Assembly: GCF_023650515.1 (NCBI RefSeq)
Contig: NZ_CP096016.1
Coordinates: forward strand, 1,574,001-1,638,000
DNA length: 64,000 nucleotides
Direction: 5' to 3'
From: Alkalimarinus coralli
GTDB taxonomy: Bacteria; Pseudomonadota; Gammaproteobacteria; Pseudomonadales; Oleiphilaceae
Positions within the stretch are counted from its first letter, which is position 1. The number at the start of each line of letters is the position of its first letter. Both the position numbers and the translations under genes were made by a program. This document shows positions 7,794-14,952 of this stretch, one piece after another. The notes beneath the pieces were generated by a model. The model saw only the letters and a list, made by a program, of their open reading frames with translations, was not told the DNA's origin and made no database searches.

Positions 7794-8924
7794 ATGGAAA
7801 CGAAGACTCTACAAGGACTGTTGGAGCAGCACTTACCTAAAGTGCGGGAACATATAAAGCTCCCGGTGTATCAACATAAAGCGTTGGATCGCCTTTCCGT
7901 TTGTCGCACACAAGCGCTGGGAGGGCATACCCAGTATTGTCCCAATGGTCATGTTAATGGCATTTGGTATAACTCCTGTAAACATCGAGCTTGCCCGCAA
8001 TGCCAAGGACTTGCAAGTGAAGAGTGGCTTCGTAATACCCAATCCATCCTATTGAACTGCCCGCATCACCACGTCATCTTCACCATCCCTGAAGCCCTGA
8101 ATAAACTCTGGCAATATAACCGCGAGTTTATGACAGGGGTCTTGTTTAAGGCAGTGCAGGAAACACTCCGTGAATTCGCTAATGACCCAAAATACTTGGG
8201 GGCAACGCCGGGTATACTGTCAGTTCTTCATACCTGGGGGAGAAACTTATCACTACACCCGCACATACATGTGTTGATCAGTCATGGTGGTTTAGATGCC
8301 AAAGGTCAGTGGGTTGAGCCAAAGAAGGGTAGTCTCTTTCCTCAAAAACCAGTGATGATGGTATTTAGAGGTAAGTTATTGGCAACACTTAAGAAAGCGC
8401 TAGAGCAAGAAAAGCTGGTTTTACCTAAGGGCGAAATGACTCATAAAGTAAAAGCGATGCTAAATCAGCAGGGGCGAAAAGATTGGGTGGTACATTTTTG
8501 TAAACGCTACGACCATGCTAGAGGTGTCGCCAAGTATCTTGCACGATATGTTAAAGGAGGGCCCTTTCGAAACCAGCAGATTAAATCGACTAATGAAAGC
8601 CACCTGACATTCAGCTATCAATCACACCAGACAGGACGAAAGGAAAAGCTGACGATCAGCTACGAAGCGTTTGTTCAGCGTTTTATGCAGCACATACCTT
8701 TACCCCGAAAGCAAAGTACAAGATACAGTGGCCTTTATACATCAGTACAAAGAGAAAAACTAAACGTAGCACGCAAACAATTACGGCAAAAGCCGGTGCC
8801 GAAGAGATTAGAGCTGGACTGGAGTAGCTACCTCGAAGAAAAAGGATTTAGACCCGCATGCAGTACCTGCGGTTTACCGATCTACCATGGAGAGGCAATA
8901 GAAAAATTAAAACAGATTCATTGA
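7794..8924 (+). CDS. tnpA: IS91 family transposase (HUH rolling-circle)
   Basis: A 376-residue protein. The N-terminal zinc-binding domain contains CRTQALGGHTQYC...CKHRACPQCQ at about residues 37-73. The HUH metal-binding motif is HPHIHVLISHGG at about 160. The tyrosine region is KRYDHARGVAKYLARYVKGG at about 235-255. A C-terminal Cys pair (CSTCG) follows. Length matches the family. It nicks single strands at the element's origin and moves it by rolling-circle replication. All catalytic motifs are present, so it may be active. The LexA box across its promoter is unusual. Confidence 0.92.
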   Translation: METKTLQGLLEQHLPKVREHIKLPVYQHKALDRLSVCRTQALGGHTQYCPNGHVNGIWYNSCKHRACPQCQGLASEEWLRNTQSILLNCPHHHVIFTIPEALNKLWQYNREFMTGVLFKAVQETLREFANDPKYLGATPGILSVLHTWGRNLSLHPHIHVLISHGGLDAKGQWVEPKKGSLFPQKPVMMVFRGKLLATLKKALEQEKLVLPKGEMTHKVKAMLNQQGRKDWVVHFCKRYDHARGVAKYLARYVKGGPFRNQQIKSTNESHLTFSYQSHQTGRKEKLTISYEAFVQRFMQHIPLPRKQSTRYSGLYTSVQREKLNVARKQLRQKPVPKRLELDWSSYLEEKGFRPACSTCGLPIYHGEAIEKLKQIH

Positions 8925-8951
8925 TAATAAGAGACATAGCCGTTGATAGCT

Positions 8952-9128
8952 ATGGGGTTAGTCGTGCCCGATAAAAAGAGATTGACGAAACAGGCGTCTA
9001 GCATGCACACTCAAAAACAGGTTAAAAGGCAGCAGAAGAGATGTTGTGGTAATGAAAAAATAGATCAAACCACCATAGATCAGGAAGGGGAAGCGTCGAA
9101 TTCCGGAGCTGTGAATTTAACAAGGTGA
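8952..9128 (+). CDS. Small basic ORF inside the IS91-type element
   Basis: A 58-residue frame from ATG 8952, starting MGLVVPDKKRLTKQ and rich in Lys, Gln and Thr. It lies between the transposase and the element's end. There is no clear ribosome binding site and no recognised family. It may be non-coding filler of the element. It is listed because the gap between the transposase stop and the terminator is otherwise unexplained. Confidence 0.2.
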   Translation: MGLVVPDKKRLTKQASSMHTQKQVKRQQKRCCGNEKIDQTTIDQEGEASNSGAVNLTR

Positions 9129-9131
9129 TGC

Positions 9132-9172
9132 AACGACCTCACTCGGGATAGAACGGTGCTGGTCGTTTTTTT
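9132..9172 (+). terminator. Terminator-like hairpin at the right end of the IS91-type element
   Basis: AACGACC at 9132-9138 pairs with GGTCGTT at 9161-9167, followed by a run of Ts. It could serve as the transposase terminator and also as the hairpin typical of IS91-type termination ends. Confidence 0.55.
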
Positions 9173-9201
9173 AGGGGCCGAGTAAGGTCGATGATCAAAG
9201 C

Positions 9202-9512
9202 GTTATATGTATGGAGAAAGCATTGCATATTAAGTCATCTGTTAAAATACTTGGTGTGGTTTGTGCCCTAGTAGCAGTTTTTTTTACCGCAGCGTTGTTT
9301 ATTACTTTGTCTAAAGGTGGGCAAAGTGGCATTGCTTTCGCTGTCTGCTTGATATTATTGGCAGTATTTAGTGGAGTGTACAAAGATATTTTGTATTCTC
9401 TCAAATGTCCTATTTGCAACCAAAAAGCGGGAATTACTATGTCACAAAAAAGGTGGGCATACTTTCCTCGAGAGTGTGTAAGCTGTGGCCAAAAAATCAA
9501 CTAAACATATAA
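9202..9512 (+). other. Integron cassette 1, 5' core to 3' core
   Basis: The cassette starts with GTTATAT at 9202-9208 and ends with the matching ATATAA(C) at 9507-9512. The final C lies on the far side of the two introns inserted here. The matched pair is what a circularised integron cassette would leave. The bases just before it (about 9190-9201) would be the tail of a preceding attC. Confidence 0.7.
9211..9504 (+). CDS. Two-TM zinc-ribbon membrane protein (cassette gene)
   Basis: A 97-residue protein with membrane segments at about residues 10-32 and 40-58. They are followed by a C-terminal zinc ribbon (CPICNQKAGITMSQKRWAYFPRECVSCGQK) with two Cys pairs facing the cytosol or lumen. The ATG lies nine bases after the cassette core, as is common in integron cassettes, so it lacks room for a normal leader. 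The stop codon precedes the attC core by three bases. No family name can be given. Confidence 0.7.
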   Translation: MEKALHIKSSVKILGVVCALVAVFFTAALFITLSKGGQSGIAFAVCLILLAVFSGVYKDILYSLKCPICNQKAGITMSQKRWAYFPRECVSCGQKIN

Positions 9513-11453
9513 TCGGGTAGCCGAGGGTCTCTAACCCTCAGCCCCCACAACACCCTGCATGCGGGTCCGCACAGGGCGTTTCACTCAGGATAGTGAAGCT
9601 TAATCCAACCATCACGTAACGAGTAAAGCCCCTGAGATTTCAGGTAATCCAGAGATAAAGCCTGATTGATCCCTGGGGTCTTAGCGCTACGCCATGGGCC
9701 TTTGCTGGTAATGCCACACGCGACTGCGGCCTGGACATGAACACCTAGCCTCATCAAGTTTCTTACCTTGGTTCGTGGCTTTCGCCACTGTCGCCAATAA
9801 GCCATTCTCACTCTGCGTCGAATCCAATGATCCAGATCGACACAAAGTTGATAGCAATTGGCGATACCAAAGTAATTAATCCAGCCTCGTAAGTACTGGC
9901 TGATTTTGAAGAGTTGGTATTTCATCGACACGCCCCAGTTACGGTTCGTTAGTTGCCGTACTTGCTGCTTAAATTTCAGCAGCGTTTTCGGGTGCCATTG
10001 AATGCGTCCTCCTTTGAAGGTAAACCCTAAGAATTTGCTTTCACTGGTTTTAACGACATGGCTTTTGGTCGTATTAACGACTAATTTCAAACGGCGTTGC
10101 AGGTATCCACTGATACTCCGAAGAACCCGTTCGCCAGCACGCTCACTCTTCACTAAAATCGTAAAGTCGTCAGCATAACGAGCGAACTGGTGGCCTCGTT
10201 TCTCTAGTTCTTTGTCTAGCGGGTCGAGCATGATGTTAGCGAGTAACGGCGATAATGGCCCGCCTTGCGGAACACCTTCTTGACTCTCACTATAGAGCTG
10301 GTTATCGCCATTCAATTTTAAGGTCAGCCCAGCTCGGAGGTAACACTTAATCAATTTGAGAAGACGCTTGTCCCTTACTTTGTAGCCAAGGTGCGTCATC
10401 AATAAATCGTGGTTAACTCGATCAAAGAACTTAGACAGGTCAACATCAACAGCAAAGCGGCGTCCCGTTTTGATGATGCCTTGAACCTGCTTAACCGCTT
10501 GTTGCCCATTACGATTTGGACGAAACCCGAAACTATTGTTCGAAAAGTCTGGGTCGAAAATGGGTGTTAGGACTTGGGCAATGGCTTGCTGAATAACACG
10601 GTCTGTGACCGTGGGAATCCCTAATTGCCGTTTACCGCCATCTGGTTTATCGATTTCAACACGCCTGACCGGAGAGGGTGAGTATTGACCTGTTTCGAGA
10701 TCAGTTGTCACCTTAATCCAGTTGCCTGCTTTAACCCAAGCGGGGAACTCATCGATGGTCATACCATCAATGCCAGCGGCCCCTTTATTAGCTCGAACGC
10801 GTTTCCATGCTGCCTGAAAGTTCTCAGGGCGTAGTACTTGTTCAAGTAGATTTTCGCTAAAGGCTGGCTTCATACCAGTACGCTGAGTCACGTCTTCACC
10901 GGTCGGTGTTCGTGTATTCAAGTCTGACAAGGCTCCTCCTTTATTCAACTAAGTGTTCAGGCCTTCACCATGTCCCATCCATTACGATGGGCGTTGGGCT
11001 ACTATGCCGTCTGCTGACTTCTGCTTAATCACCCACAAGGTTACCCCTGCTGGCGCTATCGGTTTTCATCTAGTTCGCTCTCTTTGGTTGATGAGTCCAA
11101 AGAGCCAAGGCACTTCTATACCAGAGCCTTACTGGTTATTGACCGATCGCTTGTTAAGCAGATCTCCCCAGATAAGAACATGAACTTTCCCTGCGCAACT
11201 GCATCATTTACGGTGGCCGTTAGATCACATGGCTTCGTCGTCTTGTGCCAACTCGCCTTCAGCCTACGCCTCATATGATGTTCTTGTTCATCAGCTCGCA
11301 GTTTTGCTAGCGGCTTCCTTCAGACCAAACCTCGCGGTTAAGCCCTTGCCATTCGCTAGTAGTTAGCATCTAATAACGATATTAATCGCTAAGGATGGTG
11401 ACCTTCCTACAGAGGACTTTCACCTCATTAGTTCATGCCCATGCTGGGCGTAC
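9512..11453 (-). mobile_element. Group IIC-type intron, full copy 1 of tandem pair
   Basis: Read on the minus strand, the intron begins GTACGCCCAGC and ends CTACCCGAT, about 1942 bases (one base of boundary ambiguity). Domain V is the hairpin at about 9550-9578 (CCCTGTGCGG / CGCATGCAGGG) and domain VI the hairpin at about 9520-9545. The reverse transcriptase frame ends immediately before domain V. Its 3' end abuts the attC core of cassette 1, and its 5' end abuts directly the 3' end of the second copy. This arrangement and target match the group IIC-attC intron class. Confidence 0.88.
9581..10948 (-). CDS. ltrA: Group II intron reverse transcriptase/maturase, copy 1
   Basis: A 455-residue protein. 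The reverse transcriptase palm and fingers cover about residues 40-330, with DVDLSKFFDRVNHDLL, the QGGPLSPLLANIMLD segment and the catalytic ARYADDFTIL. A maturase (X) domain follows at about 340-425 (LRGWINYFGIANCY). There is no HNH endonuclease domain, as in class C introns, which use folded or single-stranded targets. It helps the intron RNA splice and copies it into new sites. The protein is identical to that of the neighbouring copy. Confidence 0.95.
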   Translation of the reverse strand: MNKGGALSDLNTRTPTGEDVTQRTGMKPAFSENLLEQVLRPENFQAAWKRVRANKGAAGIDGMTIDEFPAWVKAGNWIKVTTDLETGQYSPSPVRRVEIDKPDGGKRQLGIPTVTDRVIQQAIAQVLTPIFDPDFSNNSFGFRPNRNGQQAVKQVQGIIKTGRRFAVDVDLSKFFDRVNHDLLMTHLGYKVRDKRLLKLIKCYLRAGLTLKLNGDNQLYSESQEGVPQGGPLSPLLANIMLDPLDKELEKRGHQFARYADDFTILVKSERAGERVLRSISGYLQRRLKLVVNTTKSHVVKTSESKFLGFTFKGGRIQWHPKTLLKFKQQVRQLTNRNWGVSMKYQLFKISQYLRGWINYFGIANCYQLCVDLDHWIRRRVRMAYWRQWRKPRTKVRNLMRLGVHVQAAVACGITSKGPWRSAKTPGINQALSLDYLKSQGLYSLRDGWIKLHYPE

Positions 11454-13396
11454 ATCGGGTAGCCGAGGGTCTCTAACCCTCAGCCCCCACAACACCCTGC
11501 ATGCGGGTCCGCACAGGGCGTTTCACTCAGGATAGTGAAGCTTAATCCAACCATCACGTAACGAGTAAAGCCCCTGAGATTTCAGGTAATCCAGAGATAA
11601 AGCCTGATTGATCCCTGGGGTCTTAGCGCTACGCCATGGGCCTTTGCTGGTAATGCCACACGCGACTGCGGCCTGGACATGAACACCTAGCCTCATCAAG
11701 TTTCTTACCTTGGTTCGTGGCTTTCGCCACTGTCGCCAATAAGCCATTCTCACTCTGCGTCGAATCCAATGATCCAGATCGACACAAAGTTGATAGCAAT
11801 TGGCGATACCAAAGTAATTAATCCAGCCTCGTAAGTACTGGCTGATTTTGAAGAGTTGGTATTTCATCGACACGCCCCAGTTACGGTTCGTTAGTTGCCG
11901 TACTTGCTGCTTAAATTTCAGCAGCGTTTTCGGGTGCCATTGAATGCGTCCTCCTTTGAAGGTAAACCCTAAGAATTTGCTTTCACTGGTTTTAACGACA
12001 TGGCTTTTGGTCGTATTAACGACTAATTTCAAACGGCGTTGCAGGTATCCACTGATACTCCGAAGAACCCGTTCGCCAGCACGCTCACTCTTCACTAAAA
12101 TCGTAAAGTCGTCAGCATAACGAGCGAACTGGTGGCCTCGTTTCTCTAGTTCTTTGTCTAGCGGGTCGAGCATGATGTTAGCGAGTAACGGCGATAATGG
12201 CCCGCCTTGCGGAACACCTTCTTGACTCTCACTATAGAGCTGGTTATCGCCATTCAATTTTAAGGTCAGCCCAGCTCGGAGGTAACACTTAATCAATTTG
12301 AGAAGACGCTTGTCCCTTACTTTGTAGCCAAGGTGCGTCATCAATAAATCGTGGTTAACTCGATCAAAGAACTTAGACAGGTCAACATCAACAGCAAAGC
12401 GGCGTCCCGTTTTGATGATGCCTTGAACCTGCTTAACCGCTTGTTGCCCATTACGATTTGGACGAAACCCGAAACTATTGTTCGAAAAGTCTGGGTCGAA
12501 AATGGGTGTTAGGACTTGGGCAATGGCTTGCTGAATAACACGGTCTGTGACCGTGGGAATCCCTAATTGCCGTTTACCGCCATCTGGTTTATCGATTTCA
12601 ACACGCCTGACCGGAGAGGGTGAGTATTGACCTGTTTCGAGATCAGTTGTCACCTTAATCCAGTTGCCTGCTTTAACCCAAGCGGGGAACTCATCGATGG
12701 TCATACCATCAATGCCAGCGGCCCCTTTATTAGCTCGAACGCGTTTCCATGCTGCCTGAAAGTTCTCAGGGCGTAGTACTTGTTCAAGTAGATTTTCGCT
12801 AAAGGCTGGCTTCATACCAGTACGCTGAGTCACGTCTTCACCGGTCGGTGTTCGTGTATTCAAGTCTGACAAGGCTCCTCCTTTATTCAACTAAGTGTTC
12901 AGGCCTTCACCATGTCCCATCCATTACGATGGGCGTTGGGCTACTATGCCGTCTGCTGACTTCTGCTTAATCACCCACAAGGTTACCCCTGCTGGCGCTA
13001 TCGGTTTTCATCTAGTTCGCTCTCTTTGGTTGATGAGTCCAAAGAGCCAAGGCACTTCTATACCAGAGCCTTACTGGTTATTGACCGATCGCTTGTTAAG
13101 CAGATCTCCCCAGATAAGAACATGAACTTTCCCTGCGCAACTGCATCATTTACGGTGGCCGTTAGATCACATGGCTTCGTCGTCTTGTGCCAACTCGCCT
13201 TCAGCCTACGCCTCATATGATGTTCTTGTTCATCAGCTCGCAGTTTTGCTAGCGGCTTCCTTCAGACCAAACCTCGCGGTTAAGCCCTTGCCATTCGCTA
13301 ATAGTTAGCATCTAATAACGATATTAATCGCTAAAGGATGGTGATCTTCCTATAGAGGACTTCCACCTCATTAGTTCATGCCCATGCTGGGCGTAC
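11454..13396 (-). mobile_element. Group IIC-type intron, full copy 2 of tandem pair
   Basis: About 1943 bases, identical to copy 1 as far as I can compare by eye, except for a cluster of five changes between about 13301 and 13363. These are four substitutions and one extra A, in the RNA's 5' domain. Its 3' end joins the 5' end of copy 1 without any spacer. Its 5' end meets the remaining half of the attC (CAAGGGCATGCACCG). Removing both copies restores a well-paired attC. Confidence 0.88.
11523..12890 (-). CDS. ltrA: Group II intron reverse transcriptase/maturase, copy 2
   Basis: 455 residues, identical in sequence to the protein encoded 1942 bases to the left, including the YADD catalytic motif and the maturase domain. 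Identity over 1.37 kb indicates a very recent duplication or ongoing homogenisation. An active copy of this protein could mobilise the truncated introns elsewhere in the array in trans, provided their RNA domains were intact. Confidence 0.95.
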   Translation of the reverse strand: MNKGGALSDLNTRTPTGEDVTQRTGMKPAFSENLLEQVLRPENFQAAWKRVRANKGAAGIDGMTIDEFPAWVKAGNWIKVTTDLETGQYSPSPVRRVEIDKPDGGKRQLGIPTVTDRVIQQAIAQVLTPIFDPDFSNNSFGFRPNRNGQQAVKQVQGIIKTGRRFAVDVDLSKFFDRVNHDLLMTHLGYKVRDKRLLKLIKCYLRAGLTLKLNGDNQLYSESQEGVPQGGPLSPLLANIMLDPLDKELEKRGHQFARYADDFTILVKSERAGERVLRSISGYLQRRLKLVVNTTKSHVVKTSESKFLGFTFKGGRIQWHPKTLLKFKQQVRQLTNRNWGVSMKYQLFKISQYLRGWINYFGIANCYQLCVDLDHWIRRRVRMAYWRQWRKPRTKVRNLMRLGVHVQAAVACGITSKGPWRSAKTPGINQALSLDYLKSQGLYSLRDGWIKLHYPE

Positions 13397-13504
13397 ACAA
13401 GGGCATGCACCGGATGTTGTTTAGCTGCCGCCTTTTGCGCGTGGACAAGCCACTTTGCGCAAAAGACGGTAGCTAAACAACACGCGGTGATGCAGGCGTT
13501 ATAA
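13397..13504 (+). other. attC site 1, right part (left core split off by the introns)
   Basis: After the introns the site continues CAAGGGCATGCACCGG and ends CGGTGATGCAGGCGTTATAA. The arms GTTGTTTAGCTGCCG and CGGTAGCTAAACAAC pair perfectly, and TTTTGCGC pairs with GCGCAAAA at the tip. Joined to ATATAA at 9507-9512 it gives a complete attC with extrahelical mismatches, as in real attC sites. It forms the recombination site of cassette 1. Confidence 0.85.
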
Positions 13505-13524
13505 CTTTACAAGGAGGTGCACTC

Positions 13525-13815
13525 ATGCTCACTAAGCATCACAAAGAACTTTACGATTCGTTCTATGAAGCTACTCATGCAAATGAGCATTTAGACACCA
13601 AAACAGAGGTGCTAGTTGGTTTAGCCGCTGCAATGGGAATGAACTGCGAACCATGTACTAAATACTATCTTCATCAAGCCAAAAAAGCAGGTGTGAAGAA
13701 GGGTGAAGTATCAGAAGTTATAGCAAAAGTAATGGCTGTTGCCGCAGGGCAAAAGAAACTACAAGCGCAACAAGTCATTGAAGAGCATAAAATTGATTTA
13801 AGCTCGTTCAAATGA
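13525..13815 (+). CDS. Carboxymuconolactone decarboxylase / AhpD-like protein (cassette gene)
   Basis: A 96-residue, single-domain, all-helical protein. The segment KTEVLVGLAAAMGMNCEPCTKYYLHQAKKAGVKKGEVSEVIAKVMAVAAGQKK shows the family pattern. CEPC stands at the redox CxxC position of AhpD and is followed by the conserved His (YYLHQA). Related proteins reduce peroxides or hydroperoxidase partners. A perfect AAGGAGGTG ribosome binding site precedes the ATG. The cassette is bounded by GTTATAA at 13498 and TTATAAC at 13820-13826. Confidence 0.85.
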   Translation: MLTKHHKELYDSFYEATHANEHLDTKTEVLVGLAAAMGMNCEPCTKYYLHQAKKAGVKKGEVSEVIAKVMAVAAGQKKLQAQQVIEEHKIDLSSFK

Positions 13816-13819
13816 CCAA

Positions 13820-13903
13820 TTATAACCAGTCAATCAATGATCGCCCTTCGGGCTGGACCTCCAACCGCTACGCGGCTTCCGGCCCATTATTGAGGCGTTA
13901 AAT
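13820..13903 (+). other. attC site 2, intact
   Basis: Left core TTATAAC (13820-13826) and right core GTTAAAT (13897-13903). The intervening 70 bases fold into arms TCAATCAATGATCG...CGGCCCATTATTGA with a tip rich in CGCTACGCGG. The length of 84 bases and the split cores fit an integron recombination site. Confidence 0.85.
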
Positions 13904-14339
13904 GGTATACAGCATGAGCGAACCGAAACTTATTGAAGATATTACAGTTAATGACCTGAAGGCTCATCGTTGGTGTTTATATCACAATGATGATGAAGGA
14001 TATGATTGTTTTGAACATGTCATTCCTGACTCACATAAGCACTTCTCTCATCATGTTATTGAGCTTGAATTAGCTGAGTTCCAATTTAATAACGGGGAAA
14101 TTGCTTTCGGTTATTACAATGGAACAAATTTTTGTGTTCTTCTTAATGGGGAATTATTAATGTTTTGGTTTGGTGTAGCAAAACCATCAGATAAAGACAT
14201 TGAAAAAACCAGACAACTACTATCAAGCAATAACTTGGAGTTACCTGTCGAGGCCAGAGCTAAGTGGTCTAATGAAACAAAACTATTTAAAGGCCTTCAA
14301 TATATTGAAAATGGCAATATTGCCGAAATAAACATTTAA
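13902..14339 (+). CDS. Hypothetical cassette protein, 145 residues
   Basis: The reading frame starts at the ATG inside the attC right core (13902). ATG 13914 (MSEPKLIEDI) is an alternative; neither has a clear ribosome binding site. The product is acidic, with N-terminal EDITVNDLKAHRWCLYHNDDEGYDCFEHVIPD, a central beta-rich stretch and the strand FGYYNGTNFCVLLNGELLMFWFG. I do not recognise a family. The cassette runs from GTTAAAT (13897) to the matching ATTTAAC (14334-14340). Confidence 0.7.
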   Translation: MVYSMSEPKLIEDITVNDLKAHRWCLYHNDDEGYDCFEHVIPDSHKHFSHHVIELELAEFQFNNGEIAFGYYNGTNFCVLLNGELLMFWFGVAKPSDKDIEKTRQLLSSNNLELPVEARAKWSNETKLFKGLQYIENGNIAEINI

Positions 14340-14437
14340 CCAGTAGCTGCAACGGATTCCGTATATTTGTCACTTTTTATGCAAAGAGCCGCATAAAAAC
14401 CGCCAAACATACTACTCCGTTGAGCAAGGCGTTAGAA
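14334..14437 (+). other. attC site 3, intact
   Basis: Left core ATTTAAC (14334-14340) and right core GTTAGAA (14431-14437). CAACGGA near the left pairs perfectly with TCCGTTG near the right, and TTTATGC...GCATAAA forms the tip. The cores match those of the flanking cassettes. Confidence 0.83.
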
Positions 14438-14457
14438 TTTAGAAAAGAGAATCATAA

Positions 14458-14941
14458 ATGCAAGGTTATGTGTATATCCTATCGAACCCTTCTATCCCAG
14501 AATTGTTAAAAATAGGGTATACAACAACTAGTCTCAAACAGAGAATTCAGGAACTTTCTAGTAGCACAGGTGTAGCAGAGCCATTTCACCTTGAGGGTTA
14601 CTGTGAATCAGTTGACCCAGTTGACGACGAGAGGGTTATTCATCAACAATTAGATAGTTATCGTTATTCAAAAAATCGAGAGTTTTTTAAAATATCAGTT
14701 TTAAAAGCTTCACGAACACTTGAATTTGTATGTAAGACTAAGGCATCTTTTTCTTTACCTTCAAATAAGAATCGTCTAAAAACAGATGCTACAACAATAA
14801 AAGCTTCAGCGTCGAGCCTATTTAGCAACCAAAAGAGCCTTTATGTAAAAAAGATATTAACCGATTTGCCAAAGGTCAACTATAGAAAAAATGGTGAAAA
14901 TAATGACTCCTATATTATCTATGGTTGGAGCCCTTTTGAAA
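14458..14941 (+). pseudogene. T5orf172/GIY-YIG-type cassette gene, 5' part, split by IS66
   Basis: The first 161 codons of a gene whose N-terminus, MQGYVYILSNPSIPELLKIGYTTTSLKQRIQELSSSTGVAEPFHLE, is a T5orf172-type GIY-YIG domain. It has the GYVYILS...LLKIGYT strands, the Arg of the catalytic helix and a later E (VDDERVIHQQL...NREFF). The IS66 insertion after base 14941 breaks codon 162. The current frame runs a few codons into the element and stops at 14952. Excising the element and one TTTTGAAA copy restores an uninterrupted frame ending at 17632, about 270 residues in all. Such domains occur in endonucleases of phage and defence contexts. Confidence 0.85.
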
Positions 14942-14952
14942 GTAAGCGGTAA

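Larger units (their letters stand above)
7500..9180 (+). mobile_element. IS91-type rolling-circle insertion sequence (approximate limits)
   Basis: The element is recognised from its HUH transposase. No target duplication is expected for IS91-type elements and none was found. The left end lies somewhere between 7417 and 7750, and the right end near the terminator hairpin at 9132-9172. Just beyond it, the sequence at 9202 (GTTATAT) is the start core of the first intact integron cassette. The element therefore seems to sit against, or to have truncated, the preceding attC. Confidence 0.6.

Noticed and set aside
7417-9200. An integron integrase or attI at the left edge of the array
   Set aside because: The only long frame is the IS91-type transposase; no tyrosine recombinase motif was seen on either strand here or elsewhere in the window.
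10953-11278. Plus-strand frames of 76 and 64 codons behind each intron RT gene (also at 12895-13220)
   Set aside because: They lie in the structured RNA region of the introns and are duplicated only because the introns are; they have no independent support.
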